A stretch of 64,000 nt of DNA from Climacium dendroides (GCA_950106755.1 OX467083.1:41368555-41432554); one strand, 5' to 3'. Positions 46,891 through 61,400 are shown, counted from the stretch's first letter. Notes: generated by a model from the sequence alone, not told the origin. Translations and numbers: made by a program.

Positions 46891-49800
46891 CTTTTATATA
46901 TATAATTTATCTTCACTTTTTTTAATCTAAAATATTAAAAATGTATTTTATATGATATTTTAAATAATTTATTAGTAAAAATTATAATAATTTCAATAAT
47001 GCTTTTAAAATATCAAAGTTGTAAGGAAAATGGAAATAATAGTAATAAACATTGCTATATAATTGGTGTACTTTTCTAGATCACACCAAAAAATTGATAG
47101 AAAAAGTTTAAAAGTTGGGTTCATTTTGAGCTTTCAAGATATTATCTTCAAAGTGCCACAAAAAATATAATTTTAATGATTTTGAAAAAAATATTAAAAT
47201 GGAATTAAAAATAGGTTTTTGGAGCTATATTTCCTAAGTTAAACTTTTAAACATTTTAAAAAAAACTATGTGAAAATTCAAGTTCAAATTTTAAAATGTC
47301 CTCTAAAGGTTAGCCCTATTATGAATTTTTAGGACTAGAAGTATTCATTGAATGACTTTTAAAGAAATTGAACAAACAAAGAATGCACCTATTAATCTAA
47401 AACTTTGACAATTTTGTCTTACTACCTAGATGATAGCCCATCATCCTTCCAAAGTTAAATGTTATAGCTAATTTGTGCAAGCACTCATGGATTAAATACT
47501 ATAGCAAATTATTTAAAGTACTAAAGATTAAAAAGCATAATCAATTATTAAAACCTTATAGTAAAGTACAATAATTCTCATAACATTCACCTTAATTAAT
47601 GTTTGAAATATAAGGCAAGGGTACTAGAAATGTATGAACCTACAAAATACTTGTATAGGCTATGTAACCTACCATTTAACAATTCATCAATGTATTCACC
47701 TTCAATCACTATGCAACTAATATTGGTGGTACACATTTGCCCTTAAAATGAAAGAAAAAAATCAAGATAAAAAACCAAGATAAAAAATCAAAATAAAAAA
47801 TCAATTCACCTGCCTCAAAATACAAATATAAATACTAATAAGGTGTATATGCATATATGTAAGAATTTAAGTACAGATTTTTAATTCTATATCATTCATT
47901 GAAATGAAAGATTTTAATATATGATCAATCTTAAAGAGTTCCTATTCAATTTTTTGAAGCTAGAATTTTTTGGAGAAAATTTTTCAGCATGTTTTTCAAC
48001 TAAATAAAAGTTGACACATGTCTCTCCTTGGAATATATAGTGAAAATTAGTGTCCTCTTCCTAGGTGGCCTATTGAGCACATGAGTGACTATAACCAAAA
48101 TATTGTGTAAGAATATCCACTTTGATTTAAAGATTTCATTTATATACATATAGTTACAAATTCTGCATTGTTTTTTATCTTTGATGAAAAGAGAGCTCAC
48201 TGGCAAAATTATTGAGAACCTATTTTGGTGTTTATAGAGACATTATTTGAAAATGAACAATCAAATCTCAAAATTTGCCATGAATTATGAATAAATAACC
48301 ACATATTCTAAATGTAACTAAGTCATTTTCAAATTGAATGTGAAAAATTGACTTGACTGGAGTAGTAGGTCAAAAGATTACCTTATTTGAAGTTGCAAAT
48401 TTCTTTGGCTAGCACATTGTTTAATAAAGCAATTTACACTTACTTTTTTGGAACTCCAAAATCTTACACCAAAGATGGCCAAATTTGCCTCAAAATCAAT
48501 CCACACAAGCTTCCATAAAGTCTCCTCAAAAGACAAGTCATTATTGAATGGATGCAAAAATCCTAGATAGAAATCTTTGAATTTTTAAAACATTTATATT
48601 TGTGGGTTTGTTGCAAAACAAAATTGCAAGTGAAAGCTTGCAAACTAAAATATATAATATTATTATTAAATTTATTTTTATTTCTTGAAAAAATAAAGTG
48701 GGTTCAAGGACTATAACAATTGATTAAAGAATGATCCTTTATGAAGACATTTTTAGGATTTAAAGCTTAAGTATTGTTGTATAATTAGGAAATGTATACA
48801 TGGTTCATGTAATTGTTGACAACAAAACTTTGAGCATCATTTAAACTTTATAGTCTATTTTTTTCAAAACAAATTCAACTATGAAAATTTGTGAACTCAA
48901 GTTATATTTCACTTCTAAAAATGCATTTGTGATTTATAGTCTATAATAGAATGTTATGGACAAGTGCAAAGACAATATATGACAATGTTCTACCCCCCCC
49001 CCCATTATGAACTTTGTTCATCACTTTTGATAGAAGATTCTAAATTACAAACAAGTTTAAGGAGCTAAAAGTTAACTTGATTTACTACAGTTCACTAGTT
49101 GATCAAGTTTTGAGAAAGTTTACTTTACTATACTTAATCTCTAAAGCGGTTCATTGGATTTTGGGTACGTATCTACGGTATCAATTTTTGTTATAAATTT
49201 TTTAATTATTTTTTGAGATATAGAAACTAATTATTTTTGTGGAAATATTATCATTTTTTCAATTGGTGCTAGGGAACAAAAGTTATGCCAAGATAAGGTC
49301 AAAACAAGAGAGATTGGATAGCAAAATTTTCTTTTGAAGTATGAATTGGTCACTTTGAATTAATTTTTTTTTTCATAGATCATTTTTTTACATGGAAAGT
49401 TTTGATTCATTTCATTTGAATAAGTGAAGTGAAAGTTATAGACAATCTTGCTTTGGGGGCAATCAAAGCATATTCTTGAAAAAATAAATTATAGAATTAA
49501 TTTCTAAATGCAATTTTTATAATTTTTCAAAAAATAAAGTTCCACAATGTTTAGTTTGCTTGCTAAAACAATCTCACCATTGGGATGAGTACATTTTATT
49601 TCCATCTTAGAGATATTAATAATTTAAATTTTCCTTCTATCTCATACCTACTTCTTCTTAATAATTTTATTAAGAATGAAAATTAAGTTTTTTTGAATTT
49701 TTCTTTTTAAAGACTCTCAATTCAATTCCTCACCATAAAAATTTAAACCTCAAAACATTGTAGTGCAAAAAATTTAAGTTAAGAAGGTTCAAAGTCAAAT

Positions 49801-52800
49801 AATCTTGTCCTATAATGTGCAAAAAAACCTCATATTCTTGATAGGAATTTTTTTTTTGGATTAAATGAATAGATCAAAAATTATGTTGCCTTGAACCTCT
49901 GAGGTATCCTAAGTCATTTTGAGCAGTGTATACAAAATTCTTATTTTACTTTTGAAATTTGGTAGGTATATTAATTAACATGATATGGGATACAACTATC
50001 ACAAAAACTATGTGTAGGGTGCAAAAAACTCACTCTAGTAGGATTCAAAGGTTGTTGATTCTATTAGGCAAGCCTAAGTGTATTTTCTATTCCGTTTGAA
50101 AATTTTGAAACACTTCCTTAAAACAATTAATTTATCAAAGTTTGAAGTCAAGGATCCATAACTAAGTTTCTTAATAGAGAGTGATGCCAAAAAAAAATTA
50201 TATTATAATTTTCTATACTATAATGTACTTCTATCCTAAAAGTATTCAAAAATTTTAAGCATGTTTTGTATTTGATTTGAATTTTGTTCACTTTTTTTTC
50301 AAAAATTAAAGTAATTTAGAATTTTCACCAAAAAAGTATGAAGATTTTATGATATATGATTTTATCTTTGAAAAATATCACTCATGAATTAGTAACAGCT
50401 TGAAGAATACAAAGTGGACAATTTGGAAGTTTGACTATAAAGACATAAGCTCCATCTTTTAAGGATTAAATCGTGTGCCCTATGTTGTTGCCGCAATCAA
50501 AATAAAATCAAAATAAAAGTAATTTAAATATATATATTCAAAATAAAATCAAAATTAAAGTAATTTAAATATATAAACTTTGAAAATCCATATTTTCTTT
50601 TGCAAGTTGAAACACTACAAAATAAAGTCCATGCACCCCTCTTCACTAAGGGTCTTTTTGACAGTACCAAGAACACAATCGAGGGTAACGTAGTCTAGAA
50701 GATTTCATTGTAACAAACAAAGCAAAACAAAATAAACAAATAGTCTCACTTAGAGTGTGGATTGACAAAAATAAAAGTTGACATTTCAAAAAATGTTTTG
50801 TGGTTATTTTGATTACCAAAATAGAAACTCAAACCTTCCATCTAAAGTAACATCTAAATGTGTTTAAATAAGGGTTTGATTATTATAGAACTATAAAAGA
50901 TTTTGTTGGGTGATATTGGTTGTTGTAAAGAGATTCTAGGTTCTTTTACAACACACTTTTTAGCCTCCATATCAAAATAAACTATGGAATTTGCCCCCTA
51001 AAGTCTTGAAATCATTTTTTCTTCAAAACCCACTCAAAACTACTATTTCTATTGCAAAAACAAAAGACTTTAAAAATTATATTTTTTACATATCTAATGA
51101 TAGGATCTTGTACTACACAAGTATAAGAATGCGTAGGAAAAGTTCAAGGAAAAGTTCTAGAAACTTTGACCATGGAGATTGCAAGATATTTGCATTCAAA
51201 GTACAAAAAATAAGTTTTTTTTACACCTTGATTAGCTAGATTTTTGGCTTTGAATCTTCTCAACTTAAAGTTTTTGCACTATTGATTTTAAGTTCTAATT
51301 TTTTATAGTGAAGAATTGGATTGAGGATTTAAGAAAAAAAATTCAACACAAAAATATTTAAATTTCACTCATTATAAAATTGTTAAATAGAAGTAGGTTT
51401 AAGATTGAAGGGATAACTAAACCATTGATAGCTCTAACTAGATGGAATTGAAACACAATAATCACAACGGTGATATTGTTCTAACAAAAAAAATTAACCT
51501 TGTCTAACAATTTTTTTGAAAAATTGTTAAAATTGTATTAAAAAATGAAGCCTATAAGTTATTTTTCCAAGGAGATGCTTAGATTGCCCCAAAAACAAGA
51601 TTGTCCACAACTTTCTCATCTTTATATTTTCAAAAAGCTAATCTAATTTCTATCTTCAAAATTTAAAAAAAAATCATGTCAAAAATTGAGATTACACGAG
51701 CCAACTTAAAATCCCAAGAGTCCCCTATAGGGACTTTGGGACTTTAGGATATAAATGTGCCAGAAATAGATGAACCTAAAACCAACTCTAAGCTTTCTAT
51801 TGTGAAGTTTGTACATTTTAAGCAAGAATCTAGATGGGACAAATTTACAAACAGACCACAATTAGGTATTGATTCTTTAGTTAACCCTTGGACACTTCCT
51901 AATTTTTTTCTAAGTCATTTTGCTCAATATCAAGGGCAACTTTAAAGTTTTTGTAGTAGATGTAAAAATTTCAAATTATGAATGGAATGTGTCAATCTAA
52001 TTTTTGCAAGATAATCAACAAAAATCTCCATCATGGACCTCTACAATTCAATGAAATAAACTATATATAATCTCTCTATTACCATGCAAATGTTATTACT
52101 CTGCAAATGCTCCGTGAGTCTAATTTTTGGACAAAAGGTTAATAGAATGCAAAGTAGGCATCCATCCAAAATTTCCATTCTTGCAGTGGTTTTTATGTTC
52201 TTGCAGTGGTTTTTATGTACAACAAAACTAGATTTTTGAGTATTTCCTAAAATACTTCTTACTACTCCCTCTTGACAAATTTCCCTGGTGTTTTACAAAA
52301 GAAACACTGGTATTATTTAGAAACAAAGGGAGTAATATTTTAGTTAGAAATATATTGAGTCAAAAACATATCAAACCATCATATTTCGTTTTTTCCATTA
52401 AAAACTCGTTGTAGCATATTATCACTCTCAATTCTCAATAATTAAGATGCACTTAATTAAAATAGAAAAAGTCTTCAATTTACTTTTTCAATTCTACACT
52501 TTTAAATTGGGTGATAACAGCTGTAAATCTGACATTCAAAGTGTAAATCATAATTCAAAATCTACAACTTCTGTTTACAAATCAACACCCAATTATTCCA
52601 CAGAAACTGTTGCTTATAAGTTGGTACATCTTCACAAAACTTTATAAATCTAAGAGATGAGTCAGAATCTTATGGGAGAAAAAAAGAGACAAATGAATAC
52701 AATGAAATAAATAAACAGAATACATCCTTTGCTCCAAGACCATGCAGAATGTTATTACATAAGCTTATAGACTGAAAACGTATTGAAACTTTTTCCCACA

Positions 52801-53147
52801 ATCAAAGAAGATAAAGCCACGAGTCTCCTAGCAAATGAAACCCTTGAATTCAAACTCTCCTGGCTAGTGGATATTGTTCTCCATTACTAAGTTACGTTAT
52901 CAATCGCTTCGCTCTGTCCTCACCGCTTGAACTTACAACATGAAAAAGCCGAACTGCAGCTCAAAATGTACAGAAAATTTTACAGAAATTGGGGTTGGCT
53001 TTTGGTTCTCCCGTTTGGAAGCGAGCAACTTCACGGACGGATTACAACAAGGACGTTATGTACGGATTTTCGACTCAATGCTCAATTTTTGCAAGGAAGG
53101 ACATTAGCTTAGCTTTGTCTGTGAAACTGTCGAAGGAAATTTATTTG
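46891..53147. other. 6-kb AT-rich gene desert with diverged repeat copies
   Basis: No gene recognised. At 49330-49620 the order ACATGGAAAGTTTTGATTCAT, then AATAAAGTT, then CACCATTGGGATGAGTACAT follows the same plan as copies A and B of the dispersed family. At 51085-51205 there are strings like those at 3780-3840. A 12-bp C run lies near 48993. The last ~350 bp before 53148 are more balanced and are probably the 3' UTR of the ceramide synthase gene. Confidence 0.45.
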
Positions 53148-56100
53148 TCAGTCCTCCTTGTCCACGTCCCCTTCGTCTTCTGAATCTGAAAAAGAAAGCA
53201 CACAGTGAGTGAGGTTGTGGCAGGAAAATTCCTGACCGCAAGTGCAAAAATAGTCAAAAATGGCGGCTTCCAGATGTACAGGAGGTGAAATGAATCAGTC
53301 AAAAGTGGCTGCTTTGAAATCTAAAGGAGGAGAAATGAACCCCTTCGGAAGATTTAAGGGTAGAAAAAGGAGACCAATAACAGTAAGCAATTTTAAAACG
53401 CTTAATAATAACCAAACCAGAGCAAAGGTAAGAAAGTACTACGGTAAAACAGGGGTATCAAAACGTACCCGAGCGAATGTCGTCAGAAATTTTTCCCCAA
53501 TCTTGAACTTGTTTCACTATCATACGCCACATCAAGACCCACCAGTAGATGTGCAAGATGAATAAGCTGATCAACAAGGTATTGAAGATATAGTACAAGA
53601 GTGGGCCATGTGGGTTCGTCTCTCGGTCGAGAAGCTGCAGAACTTCATAACTGCATAGTCCACAAGCAGACATGACCAACTCAGAATAAGAATTTTAATG
53701 CAGTATTTGAGAAATGGAGACATCAAATTTGCTTGTACACAGACCTTTCTCCAAGCTGGAACATTACATAGATAAAAAAAAGCACTAACTAAACTTAATC
53801 TCCGCAAGTCTAACTAAGCAGCCTCCTAAAGAAGCTATTTCAATTACCAAAGTTTCAAATAAAAATTACATACAAACTGTTACATCAAGCTTTTGCGAAC
53901 AAACGATGGGAAATGAAGAGCCACAGGATTCAGTGTAAATTACCTGGTGCTCCAAATGACAAATGATGGGAAGTAGATGAGCCGCAAGAGGACCCAAGAC
54001 ACGACGAATAGTACGAAAGCAATGCTAGCGCAAGCCTCAAAGCCGAGGTACTTGCTTAGTTTCGCTAGTTCCAGGATCACATCATTGGCATCATGGATCG
54101 CTAGAACTACCGAACCAACTCGGGCAAATCTGTTGCAATGACACATATACATAGATTAGTTCTATTTGAATGAAAGCGAGCCTTCCATGAATACTGGAAT
54201 GACAGTGATAAACGAAAAAAACAAAAACCAAGAAAGTTTTTTAATCTTGTCTTCGTTTTTCATTATTTTTGTGCTTGGGATACACCAGGATACTTAGGTT
54301 AAGATATAGTGCTTTGCCTAACACAACTTAAATCAATTATAGCCTTCAAAGCGCAAACCAAGGAGCTTAAAGAACCATGAACATAAATTTCTTGCATAAT
54401 AGTGGCATGGAAGCTTTGGAGAATAATGACCACTCAGAGTTAATTAGAGCAAAGTCATGTCAAATCAGAACAAGTCAAGAAAATCTAAACCTCTGAGATT
54501 ATCTCACATGTGACAAAAATGGCTCATGAAGAGCTCACTCATTCAAACGTTGAAGAACAAGGTGTCAATATTCCTTTTCAAGCCAATTAAGAGAGTACTC
54601 AACAAGGGTTCTCTTGGATATAATGAAGGTGCCAAAGACCAATTACCTGGAAAGGTAAGAGAAAATGATGAGGAAAACAGAAGCAACATGATGTGACATA
54701 CTAACACCAAAATCCTTTCGTTTGGTCTCCCAGAATATCAAGGCGAAGATGCTGTAAGTGTAGAATCCACCCGCAAATCCATAGAGAACTTTCAGCTTGA
54801 ACCTGACCAATCGACACCAAAACAATGGTACTATGAGCAGGAGATCCCACAATTTGTACTTTTCAAGCGCGGCCTGTGGGCATTGTACATTCAGGTACAA
54901 AATTGCGAAGAGTCAATTTAAGCGACGAGAATACGAAATTTTCAAATGCAGGGGCATTCAAATCGCTTTCAGAGTCATAATGTAGAAGCAAGTACCTTGT
55001 CATCTGATTAGGCCATCGCTGATCTCCCGGGCCAACCCAAAACTGCTTGCTCTCGGTGAACCAGGGCTCATTGTAAGTCACTGCCAAGGCAAAAAGCTCC
55101 GCTGTGAGGTAATACAGACCCTTCCATGCGGACTCCTTGAACTTCGTGAGCCTCCTACGTTGATAATCCTCCATGTCTTTTGGTACTACCTCTATAAAGG
55201 GCTGCCGTGCACCACAAAACACCTTCCTTCCCACTCTCTGCAAGTCCGTAAAACAGAAGGGAGTCAAAATAGACTTCAGCAAACTCCTTGAATTCTAAAC
55301 TGCAGCCCTGAATTCTAAACTGCAACCTATTCCCCTGCACTTCATCCATTTCTCTTGTCATAAAAAAATGGAGGGTTACGTGACAAGCTCTACTGGACTC
55401 TGCGGTCATAAGATTTTGCAGTGATAACATTCTCCAATCATTCTGCAGTCACAACATTCATTGAACAGCATTGCAACCTCCTTCCTAAATCCTTAGGATA
55501 CTTCCAGTATTCTAAAGATACCCCTAATTTGATTCAAGTGTTGAAGAAGAAGAATATCTCCGGTCTGAAGAGCAGTGTGAATGAAACGAGGAGTCTATTG
55601 GGGGTACTTCTACCAACTGGGCAGAGAGAACAATAAGTTCAATAACAGAAGGAACGGCCCAACAACAGGCGCGCTTGCTGATAACTCGGGAGAATTCAGA
55701 ATATATATTATTGAAGGGGTTGGAAAGAACCTACAACTATTCAAACAAACACGTTCATCGTCTCCAATACTCAATGAATCCAGTTTCAACCAATTCGCTG
55801 AAAATACTACAGTAGCTGAAAAATAGGCCATGTCGGATTTCGGGAGAACGCAACCATGATTCCCCTACTACTTATAACCTTGAAAGAGAGTGCCACTTCG
55901 AGCTAAACCATTCGAGTCTATCAAATATGAGATCCAAAGTCCGGAAAAATTTCGAATTGAACTTCCAAGTTAGCTATGGAGCACTTCAAGTTCGCTACAG
56001 ATTCCCAAGAAAACTCCCCAAGTCAGCTATGAATTCGCAAGAAACAGAAAATCTCCATAGCTCAAGTGTAGTATTCCACAGCTCAGAAGCACAAAGCGCA

Positions 56101-56788
56101 AAGCTGACTCACGAACCTCCAAGAGCAAGTTGTCGATCAAGAAGCGCACAGTCGGAAAGAGCACAGCAAACACGGGAATCATGAGCAAGTCTTTGGCTGC
56201 CGGGTAGCTTTCCTTCTCCCAGTCCGGCCACTTCACCGTCCCTCCCCATCCCCATCCCAATCGCGGCTGGAACACCATCACCAGCGACCCCATCAACACC
56301 GCAGCTGCAGTCGTCGTCCCCGAGAACGGCCCCCACAGAGGCTTCCCCGAATCCCTGACGAACCGCTGCGAATTCACAAAACCCACAGTAACCCGAATTC
56401 ATTCCACGATGAACCCAACTGAAACGACAACCCCAAACCATCGTGGAATTCGTTCAACTTCCCATCCCACATGACCCCATAAACAGCTTCCAAGCAATTG
56501 TACAGCTTCAAAAACAGAGAGTCCAACTCGGCCACCTACCTCGGAGTCTTGGCTTCCGTTTTCCTTGTTCTCCATACCACAACCCCAGGGACACACTCCT
56601 CCTTCTCCTTCTCCTCCTCCTCCGGGAGTCTTGTTGGTCTCTTGGTGCATCAAGGCTGGAATTCCGTCAAGCGAAGGTCTACGCTCCGTTAATAAGATGG
56701 TAGTAGTAGTAGTGATTGCAGGCGATCCTTCGCTAGAAGCTTTCGGATTTGTTGCCAAGTCCGCTGGGACCTGGAAAGCAGCTTGCAT
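53148..56788 (-). CDS. LAG1: LAG1/LOH-type ceramide synthase, TLC domain, 6-7 exons
   Basis: Exons 56788-56540, 56365-56117, 55237-54996, 54802-54647, 54129-53944, 53650-53469 and 53185-53148. All junctions are in phase. The enzyme is an ER-membrane protein that N-acylates sphingoid bases with fatty acyl-CoA. Family marks: [20 protein letters not shown] and [10 protein letters not shown] in the first membrane segment, [36 protein letters not shown], and the Lag1 motif with catalytic His-His ([16 protein letters not shown], then [20 protein letters not shown]). The end is acidic ([11 protein letters not shown]), as usual for the family. The start is uncertain. Beginning at ATG 56788 gives 433 aa, but ATG 56293 in exon 2 gives 326 aa, close to the ~300-310 aa of plant LOH proteins, making exon 1 a leader exon. 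Exon 2 ends with a weak donor GTTCGT. Confidence 0.9.
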
Positions 56789-57106
56789 GACAAACGAGAA
56801 GCCGCTAGCGTAAGAGCGAAGTCCTTTAGCCGAGACCCCACTGCCGGAAAGTCTTGGGCCGGGGACGGACTCCAACGGCAGGAATGGCGGAACGACATTC
56901 GAACACTCTTGGGCCGGGCCTGCCCAGTTTAGCGGGGGCTCCACTGCTCCACCGCTCCAGGCTGGCCTGCCACCTGGGCAGGGAAGGGCAGCTCATTAGC
57001 CTAAGTGGACCCCTTCTGATTATTTTTTCAATGACAGCTGATGGGGATCTATCGGGATCTGAGCTGCGGTGGAAGCATTTTGGTCTGTAAATCAGTGGAT
57101 GAAATG
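56789..57106. other. Upstream region of the ceramide synthase gene
   Basis: Balanced, partly GC-rich DNA. The exon 1 frame stays open upstream to an ATG at 56944, so a longer N-terminus cannot be excluded. No other gene seen. Confidence 0.4.
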
Positions 57107-57236
57107 TGTAGAATGTGGATGAGGGAGGGATGTAGAATGTGGATGAGGGAGGGATGTAGAATGTGGATGAAGGAGGGATGTAGAATGTGGATGAGGAAGG
57201 GATGTAGAATATGGATGAGGGAGGGATGTAGAATGT
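57107..57236. repeat. 24-bp minisatellite, about 5.4 units
   Basis: The unit is TGTAGAATGTGGATGAGGGA followed by GGGA, repeated with 1-2 differences per unit. It is open in one frame, giving a CRMWMREG repeat that I regard as an artefact. Confidence 0.92.
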
Positions 57237-57400
57237 ACAGTCAAATTTGATGAAATTTTTACCACATATTCTCAAACAAGTTAAGTACAAGATCCTATGG
57301 TTGGATTTTGAAAAAACATATTTTTTTGGTTTTCTTAGGTGAACGCAACAAAAGTGGTAGTTTTAAGTGGTTTTTGACAAAAAAAAACTAATGAGCTCTC
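57237..57400. repeat. Dispersed non-coding repeat family, short copy C
   Basis: ACATATTCTCAAACAAGTTA, then CAAGATCCTATGGTTGGATT and AAAAGTGGTAGTTTTAAGTG follow the same order as 41270-41400 in copy B. Confidence 0.6.
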
Positions 57401-58432
57401 CGGGCACAAAGTCTCTCCTAATCCTCAGAAAGAGTCTTCAGTATCTATCCAAATTCTCAACGTCACGGAAGTGGGAGCATAAAGAACACATAGTATGAAA
57501 CTCTACATAAGCTAGAGTCTGAATGTTCACAGCATGTGAGAGTTTTATGGCTCAAATCTCTTCGTCCATCGACTTCAGTAGTTCAGTCGACCACCAATGG
57601 AGGTCCTGCATGACCCTTTCGTAGATTTCCTTCCGCAAAGTCCACAAAGAACTGTTGGTGAAGTTCGCGACCTTCACTACCAAGAGGGCCCCAGATTTTG
57701 TTGAAGAACGCATCAGTTGCCAGTCAAACAGCATCATCGCCTGAGAACACATATAACAGGGCAGGCAGCACGTCCCAGGACGGAAAAAAACGAACAAAAA
57801 CTGAGCGTGTGTGCGGTGGTCACTCTTGACTATACATCAGTCCGATGACATAGCGAGAGCAGCTTTAGAGAATCTGCAAGAACAAGGACAGCCACAACCA
57901 CTAGTTCTACTAGACACAACGAAGCAAAAGAAATGGTGCCAATAAGTCACCCAGAACCAGACACAAGCCAGCGATTTAAAAACCTGACGCAATTTAGCAT
58001 AGAAACAAAAGAAGGCAAGCACCTATCCATCCGCAACATACATTTCACGCAAGCAGAAAGTTGAGAGAAAGAAAGTCCCCTGTGGAAAGGTGCCAGTCTT
58101 CTGACATAAGACTCAGTTCTTAATGGGAACTGGTTTCTCCAGGGCCCTGCAGAGAACATATCATGAGATTAACACTTCCAGAATGTACATCCAAAAACAT
58201 AACCCTGAGCGAAAAAAAAGGTAATGAGTAATTAAAAAAGATGAGACTCTGTCTTCTTTGTAAGAACTTTGGTACGCTGCAAGAGAAGCAGCCTTTCACA
58301 TATCCTGCAATCAACTACAAACTCCAACTGTAGGATAATGCAAGTGTCTGAAGAACATGTTTCATGCTCGCACTCTTACTATGCGTATAGATACTACCTT
58401 CGGTAATAAATAAACCTTCACTCCTCTCCAAC
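57401..58432 (-). other. Region downstream of the SR45-like gene, probable 3' UTR
   Basis: Balanced composition for ~1 kb after the stop codon on the gene's strand. An 81-codon minus frame (57797-57552) has no recognised domain. I see no separate gene. Confidence 0.4.
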
Positions 58433-61400
58433 TCACTGGTTTCTTTTTGACGGTAGTGGAGAGCTACTACTTCGACCGCGGGGGCTGCTGTTCGCAATGG
58501 CCCTGTGATTCGGCAACAACGAAAGCCGTTAGCCATCAATGCAGTCGACCACAACACAGATATAGCATATGGAAAAGTTCAATTCATATAATTTTCTGAA
58601 CCAATCAACCCAATAGTGCATCCCTCCATGCCACTCAAGCGTTTTACTTCCGAAAGTAGCAACTTCTGTGCTTATCCAAACAAATTGTCAAGGTAAGAAG
58701 TGTAAAGATTGAGCAAGCGTTTCTTACTTCTTGGGGCTTCGGCTCTTTGAAAAATTCTTAGCTCCACGTGGAGGAGAAGCCCGCTACATAGAGGACAGCA
58801 ACAAATGCGAAGTCAGAAAGGATCATTTCTGGACATAATGTATCACAAGCGACTGAATCAATCACGCGATTGGCTTTCCAAAATTTGTAGAAACACAAAT
58901 ATGTCATACCATTACGCATGGATGAGACTTATAAAATGCATGAGCGAGTCAACTTAAACCCTACGTGTCCAAACGGCCATAGTGTCTGCTTCTACATCTA
59001 TGGGAGTTGAAATATATCATAGGAGGTAACAAAATGTACCAAAAGAAAGAAGAAATCATAAACCTTAATCCTTGAACGATAAAGATATATCTTGAACGTT
59101 ACTAGATCCAACTATTGGCTTGCAAAGTGGACTCCCTATTATTTAGCTTGGGCACTTAATGGTTACTGAAATCCACTGCCCAGACAACTGACGCCTACTG
59201 AAATTCAGACAGGAGGCTAATGATAGCAACGAACCACCAGCATGTAGATCGTATAAGCAATGAGTAAAAGAGATGAAGAAACCTTCTTTGCTGGGCTTGG
59301 TGAAGACGAGTAAGAGGTTGACTTCCCACGCTTGCCAATAGGAGAGCGTGCCCTGCATACACAAAAGAGACTTCACTAAGTTACAAGATGTGGAGATTTA
59401 GATCACCGAAAAGGTAACTCAACTATTATTATTATTATTAAAATACAATAATAATAATAATAAAAACATCTACAACGGGATGCTATTTTACAATCAGGAA
59501 TTACTAAGAAATACAATTCAAATACCTTCGTGGAGCTGAACGCGATCTGGAGCGTGAGCGAAGTGGTCGGCGTGGCGGAGGAGACCTGTCAGTGCGGCGT
59601 CTTGGTGGGGATCTGCGGGGCGGTGGTGACCTTGCACGTCTCCCAGGCGGTGGAGTTCTGCTCATCGTATATGGTGACATACAGCACGGCGTTAAAATCT
59701 TTAAGATCATGGTTTTAAAATGGCCAATTCGATTAATCATATTGTCCGCAATATAATCCAGAGAGAGTCAAATTTTATATCACCGGAATAACAGAAGCAT
59801 ATTGCATATGCTGTTCAAAAAACAAACGTAATTGGAAAAAAAAAAAGTTCCTATATGGTCTACTCAAAACTGCTAAAAAAACGATGAGGTTCAACTTTAG
59901 TCCTCTGAACCCTTGAGGGAATATAATCTCTAATAATCGTTCGGAATACCCTTGAGACAACCCTCACAGAGTCCAGCATGTAACCAAGAGTATACGATGA
60001 AAAGATTAATTAGCCAAGAGCACAGATTTATTTACTGATCAGGACAATCAGCCTCACTAACCTTCTCCTGTATGGGGGTGGAGAGCGTCGGCGTCCTACA
60101 GGGCTGCCTCGTACTCTTCTAGGAGGAGACCTAGCACAAGAAAACAAATATGAATAAACGATTACATTTCTTAACAAATCGCTTCACAGAAAAGGCTCAA
60201 GTGTGAGACACCCCACCTAATAGGTGAACGATGGCGGCGACGAAAAGGCGAAGGGGAGCGGCGGCGGGGAGACGATGCCACTGGAGGCCGTCTACGAGGT
60301 GGAGAATCGACCCTTCTCCTTCGGGGTGACACAGAATGTCTTCGAGGGGAAGGAGATGGCGATCGTCCTCTTCGAACTGATGGAGCTGTGATTCCATACA
60401 TGATCAGCGTCAGCCCCTCAAAATAATGAAAGTAAGGTAAAGAAATCAAAAAACGTTGGGGACCTAATTCCGTCTCCTATACAGACCCCTGTGCAACCGC
60501 AACTCATCTCTTCCAATACACTCAATGACTTGGCTACACGTCTATGGGTACTGATCTTTCAATGGAAACGAGTTTCTCTAATGTCCCTTCAATCGTGGTC
60601 TACAACCTCCCACTTTGAAATGGCATAAGAAATTCATACATGGTGATAAAAAATTTGATCTCAACTGACTTGGCTCTTGTACCTAAAGTGATCTCTCCAT
60701 AGCTCTATAATGATCACACGCCTACATAAGTTGATATGCTTAAAGAGACGAAAATGGTACTCCTCTACTTTACGTGTACATACATAGAATGTAATAAGAC
60801 CAATGTCCGGAACAGCAGAGGGATAATATCGCTTACAATCACGGCGGCGTGGAACATCCTTCAGATGGTCCCGCGGAGGCATATCTCGCCCCATGATTTC
60901 CCTCTTAGGAGGAGGTGAGACGACTCTTTTCACAGGAGGGGGGGTGGCCTTCTTTCTAGGTACCAAAATGAACTGTGCACTCACAACGTTTCCATCAATT
61001 TGGCCCTGCACCATCATGCCCATTTTGGTCAGTAGTGATTTGCAAGGAAGCACCAATGACACTTCATTTTACGAAGGTTCCAGCACAATGCAATAGCAGG
61101 CACTTCACAGAAAATGCTTCTGAACCTGTCCTGACTTCAGCGAGACCCTCAACTGTGCAGAAGTTTTGAGATGTAAACCAAGAGGACCAAGAGGACCAAA
61201 TTGGGCTTCATGACTTTTTAGCACTTTTGCGCGGGTCATATGGAGATTTATTTTTTATCGTTTTTTAAGAAACATAAACAATGTTCTTCAATGATTCTGG
61301 TGCTGTAAAACTCGACCAAATATGAATTATAGTTTTCACAATAAGATCAATCAAATTGGATTGAGCATTCCTATAGGTAAGATCACACACCCCGTCCATA

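Noticed and set aside
57041..57250. 69-codon frame of CRMWMREG repeats
   Set aside because: Translation of the 24-bp minisatellite with no sign of a gene around it.
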